A stretch of 64,000 nucleotides of DNA from Gavia stellata (lineage: Eukaryota; Chordata; Aves; Gaviiformes; Gaviidae): contig NC_082596.1 in NCBI RefSeq assembly GCF_030936135.1, positions 77,096,888 through 77,160,887 of the forward strand, written 5' to 3'. Below are positions 26,301-37,012 of the stretch, piece by piece. Numbering within the stretch: the first letter of the stretch is position 1; each line of letters begins with the position of its first letter. The notes beneath the pieces were generated by a model. It was not told where the DNA came from, made no database searches, and saw only the letters and a list, made by a program, of their open reading frames with translations. The position numbers and the translations under genes were made by a program.

Positions 26301-29300
26301 ATTACAAACTTAAATGCTACATTCCAGATCTGAGTAAAGTAAGAATAATGGATAAAATAATCATTCTGTATAGCTTTACAAAATAAAGTTAAATTTGTAA
26401 ATATTTGTGATCCATTTGGAAGAATAAGGAAAGAGGGGGAATGAATTCTGGTAATTTTATTTTTGTCAATCCTCACATTAAAACAAGTGACATTACCCTC
26501 CTTAGATGCTAAGGAGTGGATCAGTGTTTTTAAGAGTGGCTTTGCCAGATTGCATTTTGCCCAGGAAAAGGTTATTCATATGATTCCCAAATATTGCGCC
26601 TGAAGTCTCAAGAGAACAATGGAAGACAAGACACATAGACAATAAATCTGTAGTCAAGCTTTTGACAAAGATGATTCCCTACAGACCTAGAAATGGCGGA
26701 AGAAAACACTGGATTACATATTGAACAACAGTTTACAGAATGGAATACACTTTGAAAAGAAATAATAAGAATATGGAAGAAAATAGAGGCAACTCTAAAA
26801 TTGCAGGACATGTGAAATGTTTCCATATGTGATCATTTTTTCCAATTTGTTGTTTTGCTGGTTTTGGCTGGGATAGAGTTAATTTTCTTTCACATCTTTA
26901 AAGACATCTTTTAAAGCAGATTTTTGTTGCTACTGGTTGGTGTTCTAAGAACTCCCCCTTTAGCTTACGATTTCTCTCATTATTAAGCAAAATGTCAATA
27001 TAACGGTGTGCTGGTTTTGTCTGGGATAAAGTTAATTTTCTTCATAGTAGCTAGCGTGGGGCTGTGTTTTGGATTTGTGCTGAAAACAGTGTTGATAGCA
27101 CAGGGATGTTTTAGTTACTGCTGAGCAGTGCTTACATAGCATCAAGGCCTTTTCTGCTTCTCACACCACCCCACCAGCGAGTAGGCTGGGGGCGCACAAG
27201 AAGTTGGGAGGGGACACAGCCGGGACAGCTGACCCCAACTGACCACAGGGATATTCCATACCATATGATGTCATGCTCAGTATATAAACTAGGGGGAAAG
27301 CTGGCTGGGGGACCGCTCCTTGGGCTGGGCATCGGTCGCAGGGTGGTGAGCCATTGTTTTCATTTGCATCACTTGTCTTTCTTGTTTGTTTGCTGTTGTT
27401 ATTTTCCTTTTCATTACTATTATTATTATTACTATTATTATTATTATTATTATATTATATTTCATTTAATTTATTAAACTGTTGTTATCTCAACCCACGT
27501 GCTTTCTCACTTTTACTTTTCCAATTCTCTCTCCCATCCAGCTGGGGCAGGAGGGGAGTGAGCGAGCGGCTGTGTGGTGCTTAGTTGCCAGCTGGGCTTA
27601 AACCACGACAGTCATCTTCATCAAATGGAACTTAAATTTTTTGGTCCATGTCTTCCAGCAAAAAGTGACAAATATCTGGAAAGGATATATAAAAATACCA
27701 AATTTATTACATTTTTTTGTAATACACAATATTGTTGCACATGATTTCAAGGAAAGATACATGAAAATCAAGTTTACAAACGCATGTCTTTTTTAGGATG
27801 ATTTGTGTTGTATGGACTGCAGTTTTGTTTTGGGCTTTCCCCCAGAATATTTTACTCCATTCTAAACTGATTTGTATTCCTTTTTTCTTCAAAACACAAC
27901 TTTCACCTTAGCTCTGGTGGCTGTTTAACATATGTAGTAAAAAATAATACTGTTTTCTTAGCTGTCATGCTCCTCTACCTCCTGCACTAGACAGAAACAG
28001 TACATAGCCCTACACCAGTGTCAACCCAAGAAGCTGATCCCTGTTGAGCTGGGATTGTAATAGACACCTCTCTGGCAGATACAGGGGCAAGCTTTCACAC
28101 CTGAGGTACCCAAGAAGCTGAAACAGTCAGCCCTGAAACTTGACTGATTACTACTTGCCATAGTTGAGGATGTCATTCTGTCAGCATGCTCAAACATACA
28201 CTGTTTTTCTTAGTTGACTTCTTGGTAAAATTAGTAAATTCCTTTCCCAGAATCCAAAACACCATATCATAGGCAGTAAAACTGAAAGGGTCCTCTGCTT
28301 ATCATTCTACCTCAAGAAAAGGTATAAGCTTCAGTGATTCCTCACAGATGTATCCTGTATAATCTTTAAAACCTCAGAAGCCTACACAGACTCCAAAGGA
28401 AACATAACTCAGTACTGCACATCCTCACCATTGGAAAGCTTTTTGTCTAAGATACTTATGTAATTTTCCCTGATGTAGCTTATACCTGTTACTTCTTGTT
28501 CTGTCTCAGTAAATCTGGAAATTACTCTGTTAACTTTATCTTTGAAATAGTTTTGTATATCCTAGAAGACTCCAATCATTTTCTTTTCCCGATATTGTCT
28601 TCATTGAACTAAACCATCTCAAGTTCAGTCTTTTTGGTCACGTTGGATAGACCTCTGTTCAGCCTAATTACTGTCCACTATAGGTTCTCTACATTTTGTT
28701 TTTCAATGCCTCGAACTTCATGCAGTAGTTGTCAGGAGACCATGCTAACATAAAAGAATTAGTTGTGATTTGCTAAAATCCCTAGATCTGTTACTTAAAT
28801 AGAAAATAAAATATTTTCCTTATATCTTTGTTAGTGGGGGAGCTTTTTCCAAAACATGCACTTACAGAAACATTTTGATAAACACATTCCATGGAAGTAC
28901 AGCAGAGTTCAACTTCTTAGGTTATCCAGTAGTTTCCCTCGTAGTTGCAGGAACCAGGTCCTGTAATCCAGTTAAAGCAGTTTTAAGGTCCATTTTAGAA
29001 CTGTTTGGGAGTTTCGGTCTCTTTAGCTACTCTTGTTTTGTAGTTAGAAGGTCAAGCTTTCAATCTACATTAATTCATGGAAAGTTCATACTCATTTGCC
29101 CTGATGGGGAGAATGCCCTTTAGCTTATGTAGATTTTTTTTGTCTCCTATTTTATAATCAGAACAAGTCAACTACTTTCTATCTGCTTTTGTAAGAGTTT
29201 GCATTCAGCAAACCTGTATCTCACATGCCCTATTTTGAGTTTAATATTCTTGGACAGGGGTGACTGGAATTTAACATGATATTCAGCTGACCTCTTACCA

Positions 29301-32300
29301 ATGCCTTTTACATCATTAGTGCTTTTCTTCTGGTCCTAAGAACCTCTCTCTCTCAAATGATGTAACAATACCATGCTTCCCCTTTTCATTGTGACTGATC
29401 ATGCTCACAGTCCTCTTTAATCAAACAAATATACAGGCCTTTCTCATTCTTTTATTTCTTCCTGCCTGTTTAAATCTTGTCCTTATTCACAGCTTCTCCC
29501 AGTTTTGTTGTCAGCATAGTTCATTGGGACTTTTTCTGATAATCTCGTTAGTGGAAATATTTAGTAAAGTCTATCGAAGAGTAAGCTCATGAGTAATCCC
29601 TTTAGCAATTTCCGTCCAACTCTTATTTCCCTTTTAAGGAACATTCAGTACTCTTTTTAAAATTTCATTCTAATCATAGTCTTCTGTAGTTTATTACATT
29701 TGTATGTGCTGCCATATCAGGTGCTTTCAAATTAATTACGTTTTTATCTTCATTGTAAACCAATATCATACTGTATTACTTTCCGCTTACCTGCATGTGT
29801 TTCAGCATTTATTCATGAAACCTTTACATAGTATAGAAGACTGATCAGCTGTTCTGTGGTTTCTTGAATCCTTTTTTCCTTTTCTGAACAATTTATAATA
29901 CACTTCTTACCAGTCAGAAGTTAGCACCAGGCATAGGGTATCACCACAGATACATTGCAAACCTCAGATTATCATCTGTGTTACCCTTTCATGGGCCACT
30001 TCTGTTTTGGAACATGGAAACAGATGTTACTCAGATTTTCTAATTTAAGTACATTAAACTTTGAATAGTGCAACTGTTTCTAGTCTCCGGGCTTGATAAG
30101 GATATGACAATGGAAAAGGATATGGAGTAGGCCCAAGAACATGGAGAAATAAAAAAACCTATGCATAACCTCTGCAGGTCTCATAAACAAACCTACTCTA
30201 TTTTTACTTCTCATACAGCAAAATAGCTGGATGTTCAGTTACATCTGTTCTCTTTCCTATATTATTTTTAGAATATCTAGTTTCATGTAGTGTTCCAGTA
30301 GTTCTGGTTCCTCCATGCTGTTGAACTGTGAACAATGCATCATTTATTTCACGCTGCCATCACACAATTTGTACTCTAAGCATAACCCTTTCACTTACTG
30401 CATCATCTACCAATCTAAATCTCTTGTATTAGAAGTTGCACTTTCTTCCCCTTGCTTCAGTCTCATGTTCTTTTATATCATACTATATCCTCATTTGTTT
30501 TTCCCCCCTCTGCTTTTATATTAAAATGGCATTAAATACTGAGCTATTGTCTCACCTTCTACTCCCATTTTGTAGTCTAAATCTCTTTCTGAATTAGTCA
30601 ATTAAACATGTTAACCTGATTAGTCACTGTGTGATATATCTATCTTTAGAGAAATCTTTTTGGCAGAAAATACTGGAGGTAAAACATATCAAAATTTTTT
30701 TCATCAGGTACCAGATAAGCCTCAGGCAGAACCCTTTAGTGAGTGATTTTGTAGAGGCAATGGCTTAAAGACACGGACTTACTGCTGATTAATAATTCCA
30801 TTTAGACTTCTGCCTCTGTAAAGCAGTCTTGAATAAACAGAACTGATGAGTACAACCATCTTAGAAATTTTTTCATATAATTTTATCTTAATTTTAATGT
30901 TTTTCTGCTTTTAAAGCCCTGTTTTATGTGAAATAAAGCACAGTATTCCAGGATAAGTTAATTAAGTATTTTGGTAACAGCTACATGAGAGATGGTCCAC
31001 CATTAAATTTTACTTAACATGGGCAATTGAGTCACTTTCATGTCATCAAAATTTCTAAATATAATTTTTTGCTTTATAAATCTACTTTTTTTGTTCTAGG
31101 TTTCTTTTTTATCAGATGCAGCTGTGAGATTAGTACAGTACAAAATGTCATATGTTTCTTAGGGCTTCTCTGGAGACACAATTTGATATCATACCCTGTA
31201 TTAGCTTTATGAAATATTTTTTGTCCTGTATTATTATTCTGCAGAGCTTGATTTCTGTGGTATTTTTAGTAGACTAGATACTGAATAGTCAGTTCTAATT
31301 TGGCTTTCTTCAGTTCTTTCTCACAGTATGGTGATTATTTATATTACTGAAACATAGTAACTTGAAAGTTCAAAAAGAAATATATTATTCAAGAGAATAT
31401 TGAAATAGTCCTAAAAATCAGAAGAGAGTGCAAAATACTAGTTAACTTATAAGATACAAGAACAAATTAAGACATTGTGTGCATTTCAGTTTATGAGGTG
31501 TGAAGTGGCAAGTATATAAAATATGCTGTAAAGACAGAATATTTTGCTAAAATGTTTATACTTTCAAAGTGAAGGTATACCAATAGGAGTTTTCCATTAG
31601 TGAAAAGTTTTAAATGAGTTAAGTTTACCGGTTAAAGAAACTTTCCAGTAGCTGGCTAAATAAGCTACAGGTGCCCACTTCAGATTCCTTTCTCTTTTTC
31701 ATGCTTTCTGCTAGATAGCAAACAGCTGACGCTTCTGAGGAATAAACTTTTTATCCCATTGTAAGAGAAGTCTACCTCGCTCCAATTAAATAAACTGAAA
31801 ATTCTGAAGGATTTACTAGAAGTGTGCCTTTAATCTTCAATAAAAAGAGTAGAATTATTCCTCTGGTACACAAGATTATTGGTTTCCCAGACAGAAAGGT
31901 TGGAAAATGCCTTTAGTTATGTGTATTTGTAAAGCTTTCTCTTTCCCATAAAGCCATCTTGGTCTACCTATACTAATGTACAAAAAAGGCAAGGTTTTGA
32001 CATCATCTGCAGAGGACTTCTTCTCTCTTACATTTCATAGGACTTCTAAAACCCTCTTCAGTCAATAGCAGTGGCAAAAAATGCTAGGCAAGCTAATAAC
32101 AGCCAATGGGATCAAGTGAATCCTACCAGCCTCAACAAATGAAGATAAACCAAACCAAATACTGAAAATCCCACTGAAGGTTTGTGCAGTAGTGACTAAA
32201 AAGTCATTATTAAGCCAGGCAAAACCCAATAACCAGGTAAACGCTGACTCTGCAAAAGGAAGGAAGGTCTTAATTACCTTTGTATAGTGAATACTAATGC

Positions 32301-33013
32301 TGTTAATTAAAGATCCCAAAGAAAGGCTACCAGTGACAAACTGAAGTATGATTCAGGATAGCCATAACCAAATAGCTCAAATTCTGCTTTTTTCTGCCAA
32401 GAGCATAATGATGAATTAGTCTTTTGTGATGAAGTCATTCTGCAGATGACTGTACAGACTTTATCAAATGGCATAACATGATCCAACAGGAAAAAAATGT
32501 TTCATTCAGAACACTTGTTCTGCATCATACACTGATTTCTGGTTTGATGTATTATTTTTGCGCTACTTCTTAATAATTATCAGAGCTTAGATTTCAGCTT
32601 TATTTTGTCCTGTATTACTTATACAAGCAGCTATAGCAGTTTATTTAAAACATTATTGGATATAGGCCATATTAAAATGTAATTGATGGACATAGCCCCT
32701 GTAAGTAGATGGAATGAAAAGTGATGAAGAGAAAAATATGGTGTAATAAATAGATGATGTATAAAATATATACAATTTTTTCTTCATCAACTAGCAGAAT
32801 GCTGGAAAAAACATGATCTTTTTTCAAATAGATGAAGCTGCATTCTAAACATTTCAAATGTAAATTTTTTTTATCAATATCACTTAAATTCCACATTTTT
32901 TTCTTGTTTTTTTGGTCATAGTTGTATGCAGCCCAGGATCATACAATCCGAGTAATGGAATTCACTGTCTTTGGTGCGACAGCAGTTTGATATATGGAGC
33001 AACAAAGTGCTAA
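2022..33013 (+). CDS. ZPBP: ZPBP, zona pellucida binding protein 1 (complete, 8 coding exons)
   Basis: The coding sequence joins 2022-2142, 8236-8316, 11066-11191, 19159-19302, 21169-21387, 23967-24043, 25687-25864 and 32922-33013. The total is 1038 nt, or 345 residues plus stop, close to the roughly 350 residues of mammalian ZPBP. Every junction has GT/AG borders and compatible phases. Visible layout: signal peptide at residues 1 to about 40 (leucine run 26-31); an Ig-like segment with C83, W100 and C135 in a GVYTC motif; a middle region with C177, C202 and C211; and a cysteine-rich C-terminus (C297, C311, C314, C315, C318, C331, C334, C345). N-glycosylation sequons are at N111, N128, N178 and N182. 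Family knowledge: ZPBP is an acrosomal matrix protein needed for sperm head shaping and implicated in egg-coat binding. The Ig core, the [13 protein letters not shown] motif and the C-terminal cysteines, together with adjacency to VWC2, point to ZPBP rather than ZPBP2. No frameshift or stop is present. Confidence 0.96.
2418..2846 (-). mobile_element. CR1 LINE, 5'-truncated, end of ORF2 plus 3' UTR
   Basis: The + strand opens with ACAGAATCACAGAATCAT, the reverse complement of the CR1 tail. The - strand then reads the C-terminal part of CR1 ORF2 ([19 protein letters not shown], then SDRTRGNG, ending VGEALRDMV). It lies in ZPBP intron 1, antisense to the gene, about 275 bases after exon 1. It closely resembles the copies at 56857 and 60488. 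Confidence 0.95.
6919..6947. repeat. Poly-T tract between direct repeats
   Basis: Fifteen T residues (6926-6940) are bounded on both sides by the 7-base sequence TCTCAAG (6919-6925 and 6941-6947). Confidence 0.8.
8236..8316 (+). CDS. ZPBP: ZPBP exon 2
   Basis: This exon codes residues 41-67 and part of 68 ([10 protein letters not shown] through KIVGSVVFP). The acceptor TTTTAACAG ends at 8235 and the donor GTATTT starts at 8317; both borders are phase 1. The KIVGS sequence precedes the Ig-like segment in the same place as in mammalian ZPBP. Confidence 0.9.
8317..11065 (+). other. ZPBP intron 2
   Basis: This intron is 2749 bases of AT-rich sequence. The only repeat noticed is a short CAGT tract at 9588-9604. 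No exon or mobile element was recognised. Confidence 0.75.
9588..9604. repeat. Short CAGT microsatellite
   Basis: Four consecutive CAGT units (GCCAGTCAGTCAGTCAGTAAA) are present in ZPBP intron 2. Confidence 0.8.
11066..11191 (+). CDS. ZPBP: ZPBP exon 3 (first half of Ig-like segment)
   Basis: This exon codes residues 68-109 and part of 110. The [19 protein letters not shown] block and the following [12 protein letters not shown] block are hallmarks of ZPBP, with C83 and W100 in the positions of the Ig core. The acceptor is preceded by a run of T (TTTTTTTTCAG) and the donor is GTAAGG. The exon is phase 1 on both sides. Confidence 0.95.
11192..19158 (+). other. ZPBP intron 3
   Basis: This is the longest ZPBP intron (7967 bases). 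It contains a 1.7-kb decayed CR1 at about 11545-13260. The remaining 5.9 kb (13261-19158) is AT-rich with short chance frames only; no recognised repeat or exon was found. Confidence 0.75.
11545..13260 (-). mobile_element. Old, decayed CR1 LINE (reverse transcriptase region of ORF2)
   Basis: The - strand carries recognisable CR1 ORF2 blocks. At 13147-12893 it reads [18 protein letters not shown] to LKMLRELTN, the linker before the polymerase. At 12893-12633 it reads [18 protein letters not shown] to [13 protein letters not shown], the fingers region. Near 12370-12320 a [10 protein letters not shown] stretch stands where CR1 has its FADDTKLGG catalytic motif, so a catalytic aspartate is lost. 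Stops and frame changes interrupt it throughout. It is much older than the 60.5-kb copy. The exact ends are uncertain. Confidence 0.85.
19159..19302 (+). CDS. ZPBP: ZPBP exon 4 (second half of Ig-like segment)
   Basis: This exon codes residues 110-157 and part of 158. It contains [11 protein letters not shown] and then GVYTC, the second Ig cysteine (C135). Sequons are at N111 (NSS) and N128 (NLS). The acceptor is TTTACTAG and the donor is GTAAGT at 19303. Confidence 0.95.
19303..21168 (+). other. ZPBP intron 4
   Basis: This intron is 1866 bases of AT-rich sequence ending in a pyrimidine tract. No repeat family or exon was recognised. Confidence 0.75.
21169..21387 (+). CDS. ZPBP: ZPBP exon 5
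   Basis: This exon codes residues 158-230 and part of 231, including [15 protein letters not shown], the C177 region with sequons N178 and N182, and C202/C211. The acceptor is TTTTTTCCTGCAG. The exon closes at TTTTCAG before GTGAAA, so its own end resembles an acceptor and could mislead gene finders. Confidence 0.93.
21388..23966 (+). other. ZPBP intron 5
   Basis: This intron is 2579 bases of AT-rich sequence. It holds the 22-bp tandem repeat at 22145; no mobile element was recognised. Confidence 0.75.
22145..22204. repeat. 22-bp tandem repeat, about 2.7 copies
   Basis: The unit GTTTATACATNAATGAGTTT plus AT is repeated head to tail, with the N being G, C and then A in successive copies. Otherwise the copies are nearly identical, so the duplication looks recent. 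Confidence 0.88.
23967..24043 (+). CDS. ZPBP: ZPBP exon 6
   Basis: This short 77-nt exon codes residues 231-256, with C243 and C248. It is the only exon that changes phase (1 to 0), and exon 7 begins in phase 0 as required. The acceptor is GTTACAG and the donor is GTACAG, a weaker donor than the others. Confidence 0.88.
24044..25686 (+). other. ZPBP intron 6
   Basis: This intron is 1643 bases and AT-rich. It contains a possible small CR1 tail at about 25080-25136 and a purine-rich patch near 24490-24520. Nothing else was recognised. Confidence 0.7.
25080..25136 (+). mobile_element. Possible CR1 3' tail fragment
   Basis: The stretch AGATCTCCCTTGTATCCTAA followed by CATTTCTGTGATTCTGTG resembles the last bases of a CR1 element. 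It is short, so the call is tentative. Confidence 0.4.
25687..25864 (+). CDS. ZPBP: ZPBP exon 7
   Basis: This exon codes residues 257-315 and part of 316. It carries the most conserved ZPBP stretch: RFFKQQVE, then [27 protein letters not shown] and the CPECC cluster (C311, C314, C315). The acceptor is CAATTTAG and the donor is GTAAGT. Confidence 0.96.
26856..26900 (+). mobile_element. Truncated head of the same LTR family
   Basis: The bases GCTGGTTTTGGCTGGGATAG, followed by AGTTAATTTTCTT, match the first bases of the LTR that starts 150 bases downstream (27007). The similarity stops after about 40 bases. Confidence 0.6.
27007..27610 (+). mobile_element. Solo LTR of an avian endogenous retrovirus (ERVL-like)
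   Basis: This element of about 604 bases begins TGTGCTGGTTTTG and ends ACCACGACA, giving the usual TG...CA ends. It has a TATA-like box TATATAA at 27281 and an ATTAAA poly(A) signal at 27473. It is clearly related over its length to the element at 38120. No internal retroviral genes adjoin it, so it is a solo LTR. No clear target-site duplication is seen. It lies in sense orientation in ZPBP intron 7. The family assignment is from general resemblance only. Confidence 0.82.
27414..27460. repeat. TTA trinucleotide microsatellite inside the LTR
   Basis: A TTA/TAT repeat of about 47 bases with two single-base interruptions precedes the poly(A) signal of the LTR. The related LTR at 38120 lacks it. 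Confidence 0.9.
28420..28740 (-). mobile_element. Probable ancient CR1/L3-type LINE remnant
   Basis: The + strand order of motifs (GTTACTTCTTGTTCTGTCTC, then AGTAAATCTGGAAATTA, then TCTCAAGTTCAGTC and GACCTCTGTTCAGCC) resembles the reverse complement of an old amniote CR1-type 3' region. The sequence is highly decayed, and the limits and family are uncertain. Confidence 0.45.
29250..30000 (-). mobile_element. Possible continuation of the ancient LINE remnant
   Basis: Weak similarity to the region upstream in old CR1/L3-type LINEs is suggested by segments such as CAGGTGCTTTCAAATTA and the CCTTTTTTCCTTTTCTGAAC area near 29870. No frame survives. This is a tentative reading by eye. Confidence 0.3.
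32922..33013 (+). CDS. ZPBP: ZPBP exon 8 (C-terminus and stop)
   Basis: This exon codes [19 protein letters not shown] through GATKC and ends at TAA (33011-33013). It holds C318, C331, C334 and the terminal C345. The acceptor is preceded by a T-rich tract (TTTTTTTGGTCATAG). Confidence 0.95.
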
Positions 33014-33070
33014 TAGCTGAGGGATTTGCACTCTTGCAATAGCTCTTACGTATTTTAACATGGTAATATT

Positions 33071-33076
33071 AATAAA
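33071..33076 (+). terminator. ZPBP polyadenylation signal
   Basis: AATAAA lies 58 bases after the stop codon, followed by a GT/T-rich stretch (GTACAGTTTGGTTTGGTTG) about 20 bases on. This would give a very short 3' UTR ending near 33090. Confidence 0.7.
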
Positions 33077-36000
33077 TATTTTTAAAATGTGTACAGTTTG
33101 GTTTGGTTGCATCAATAGAATACACTTGTTTTTAAGAAATAATGATTCATCAGGTAAGATGTTTTACGTCATACCTAAACTTAGGATTATTTCATTTTTA
33201 AGGTCTTTACAGTATCTGCTAGATTAGTACCAATACAGACAACCAACTATTTAAATCACAAGAAGAAAATATGAAAGTAGAGGTATTTTGCATACTTAGT
33301 CCTTTGCTGATAGACCTCAGCTCCTCTTGACATGGACTGCTGCAAGGAGTCTATATTGCGGTTTTCATCTACCTGTTCACTCAGTCGTTGTTTAAGAGAA
33401 TTACAGTGAACAGCTCATGGTGTACATCCAGCACTGAAAGGTCATGAAAGTTGCAATGTAGCCTCAAATGCAAAAACCTCCCCAAAACTTTCTTTCAAGA
33501 TGAATTATAATATCACTACTGACTGGTTAATAACTTCTTCCCAAAGAACGTAAAATTCCACATGGGTCAGTCACCTGTTCCACCTTTGAAGATACCACAT
33601 TGAGCATAACACTTTTGCTCTTACCTGAAGAAAACAAACTAACATAAAATACCACGGTACTCTTTATGACACTCATCATCTGTACTTTTGCAAGACTGTT
33701 GAGAATTACTAAGTGATTGGCTCAATGCATTACTTGTCATTGTCATTTATTAACAGCCTTATTTAAGTTGGTATTCAGAAACAAAATCCTGTTAAAAACC
33801 CTATTTGTTTTGTATTTGAAGATCCTACCCCATGCAAATTGTGAAGTTTTTAATAAATATTACAGGGTTTATACTCTTTTTCCCCTTAGCTCTTTTTTCT
33901 ATCACCTAGTTAATGTATAAAAATGAGCTAGGTGTGAAGGCTAAAAATGGCTCTTTGTCATACTTGGAAAATGGGGTTTGCAGGTGTTTGCTTTTTCAAT
34001 ACGGACCACAGGGACCTTCAGGAACTGTACTGTGAAAAAAGGACTAAAGCAAAATACTGTGCTACATCTAAAAAGTAATTTTTCAATATGATGTACTATC
34101 TTAAGATACTATACTATAAGCATCCCACTAATATATTGTTTACATGACAGAGCCTGAAGCTGCAAATATGTTATATTTTGATGCGAAGGACACAAAAAAT
34201 GAAAACATTACATTTGAAAGTAACTAGTAAGACTGTATGATTTGCCTTTCTGGTTTTATACAAAACATATGCAACTAAGGCATTTGAAAAAAATGGAAAA
34301 CAAGCATTATTAGGATTCTACAGAGTGACACTGTTTATTGCTCAAACACTAGTATAAACAGCATAACTAGCAGAATACATAAAATAGCTCTTTTATCAAA
34401 TGCCATTTGAAAATAAATAGCTGGAAAAGAGCATGTTAAAAAATGTTTAGCAGTTAAGAAATTAAACTCTATTTAACTGTAATCCATAGAATGACTAAAG
34501 GCTACCTATTCCTTATTTTCGCATGGTAATTAGAAATGAACAGACCACTGGGTTGTTACATCAGGCTGAAGCACTGCACGCCCATGTGTTATCTCCATAA
34601 TTTCCCAGTCACAACAGCACTAAAGTAGTTAGCGTTAGTTTGAATTATTAATGGCTAAAGAGAGAGCATACTATGCAGTATTGTCTTTGTGAAAACACGG
34701 GCTTTGTTTTTGTTAAAAAAACACTGCACCAAGTAATATCAGCACATGGAACTTCCTACAGTATGGATAGCAAATTAATTTGAGAATTACCCTCTGAAAT
34801 GAACGCAGCTTTTTAAGGCAATAGCGATATAGATTAGACAGCATTTTGACATTTTTATGTATTTACCTTCCTGTTGCACATCAGAAACAGAAAGCTCTGG
34901 TTGGCAGACCATGTCATCAATTAAAGGCATTTATAGAATTGTATCTATACTTTGAGAAAAAGAATATAGCTGGTGTAGTTTTCACTGGGCTATTACACAC
35001 ACTACAATATTGACTTTATTCTCCATGCATACATTTATGGATTTTAGCAGAGTATAGAAATGATGGGTTTTGGTCCTCCTGATAGGTGAAATTCACTTTA
35101 ATTCAGAAAGTTTGCACACCCTTTAAGGCTTACTGGAAAAAGTAAAGTAAGTGGTTATAAAGGTTTGTCTTTAATTCTGCCTACTATGAACAAAAGCACT
35201 TCACATGAGTATTTGTGAACGTTCTCTCTCATACACTGCAGTCAAGTACAGATGCTTTATTATAGGTGCAATCTATGGAAGAAATCCTGATCTCAGTTAA
35301 CAGTATTAACCTAGGCTTCTAAATTACTCTTAGTTTGTGCTGGCTTAACCAAGAAAAGAATTCTCATTTGTCAATGCATACATGCTGTATATATACAAAT
35401 ACACATCTCTCGTTGCTAAAGTATTTTAAGTTTACTCTCTTGTACGGTTGGAGCCAGAAGAAAGAAATTTCGTTGCATATAAAGCCACGGAAAAAAGTTT
35501 TCCTTGTTTATCTATTCCACAAAATAATTACATGTTAAACTCGCTTTAATTTCCTCATGTTACATCTGCTATGTGTTTGCTGTTTTTCCACATTGTGTGT
35601 GAACTGGTATTTGCATTCCTATTTTCAATATTTTTCATAAACTGACCTCTTTGCCATGAGGGAAAATCTGGGCACACAGAAACACGCAGCACACTCCACT
35701 TTTGCACTTGATATTCCATTACTATAGTCTGCCTCTTCTTTTCAACAATACCTTTAATTATGCTGTATATTTCTTAAAAGCAATGATCTTTTAAAAGCAG
35801 AAAACTGTTACATGTTATAGGAATAGCATTACTATTAGCTAATAGCCCCAAATGAACCTAACATGAACAATGTAACAAATATCTCTGGTAAGTTGAGAGT
35901 TGACTGTTTTTAAACATCAGCTTTTGTTCTGCTAATTATGTCAGTGTTTTCCTATTACTCATTAATTAATATTCTATATCAGTATTTTTACATAGCCTCA

Positions 36001-36785
36001 ACAGGTAAACAATAACAACATTTGACTTCTCTGTAGCTGATAATTGACATACAAGTTTGTAGTTTTCCTGCATTTGTTTTATAAGTGTATAAAATGAATA
36101 AGGCACATATTATATATGAGCAATTGGAAGAACATACTAGGTTGTGTTTATTTTTTATCTGCTATGGGAGCTGTTTAATGTGACATTTCAAAAGACTGAA
36201 AATTTACATTTTCAGTGTGGTCGAGCATAAGTATTTTTTAAGAGGAAAGAGAATTCTGGGAAGGAGTGGCTGTCTTCTCAAAACTGAGTAAGTTATAAAC
36301 TTTCTGAAGTAGCACTTACTTTTATCAAAAAGTAATGAAAAATTTGAATTCTTGGATAGCTACAAAAATAGTCTGTGATATTCAGTTCAATGCTGTCTCC
36401 CCAGTTTGTGTTTTGTTTTTAATGCAGCAGGAATACAGGGCAGAAGGTGTATTTTTGCAGACAGAAAACCCATGGTAACACAGGCTGTGAAGAAAATTCA
36501 TTGCCTGATAAGGGGAATAAATGCAGTGTTTAGCTGGGTTGCATTAGATTCTTAAATAATACGTGCCTTTCAAAGCCTCCTATGTATTATGGAGCTATCA
36601 CAGTTTAGATATTAAAGTTACCATCAAAAGTAACATCAAGTACTTTACAATCACGACTGTAGTTTATATTACACCATGTAAGAAGAGAAGATTGTTTTCC
36701 AAAGTGAGGGAACCTTTCATCACATCTTTTTCTTTCTTATTTGTATTAAAGACTTTAATTCAATTTAAACCTGGCTTTCAGTTTT

Positions 36786-37012
36786 ACACCTCTGGAGATC
36801 ATCTAGTCCAATACCTTGCTGAATGCAAGTTCAGCTACAGCAGGCTGCTCAGGGCCATGTCCTGTCGGGTTTTGACCATCCTCAAGGATGGAGACTCCAC
36901 GACATCTCTGGGCCACATCCTCCAGTATTCGATCACCTTTACTGTATGATTTTTTTTTTTTTTTTCATTTCCAACTAGAATTTCCTGTATTTCAATTTAT
37001 GCCCAAATACAT
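36786..37012 (-). mobile_element. CR1 LINE fragment
   Basis: The + strand reads GGAGATCATCTAGTCCAATA, then GCAGGCTGCTCAGGGCCATG, GGATGGAGACTCCACGAC and TCTCTGGGCCACATCCTCCA. This is the reverse complement of the CR1 ORF2 end and 3' UTR. A poly-T stretch (36949-36965) interrupts it, and similarity resumes at GAATTTCCTGTATTTCAATT. It is of an older type than the copies near 57 and 60 kb. Confidence 0.85.

Larger units (their letters stand above)
25865..32921 (+). other. ZPBP intron 7
   Basis: This intron is 7057 bases. It contains a truncated LTR head at 26856, a complete LTR at 27007-27610 and probable ancient LINE remnants between about 28420 and 30000. From 30000 to 32921 it is AT-rich with nothing recognised. 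Confidence 0.75.

Noticed and set aside
36563-36949. 128-codon frame on the + strand
   Set aside because: It runs into an antisense CR1 fragment at its end and has no recognisable motif.
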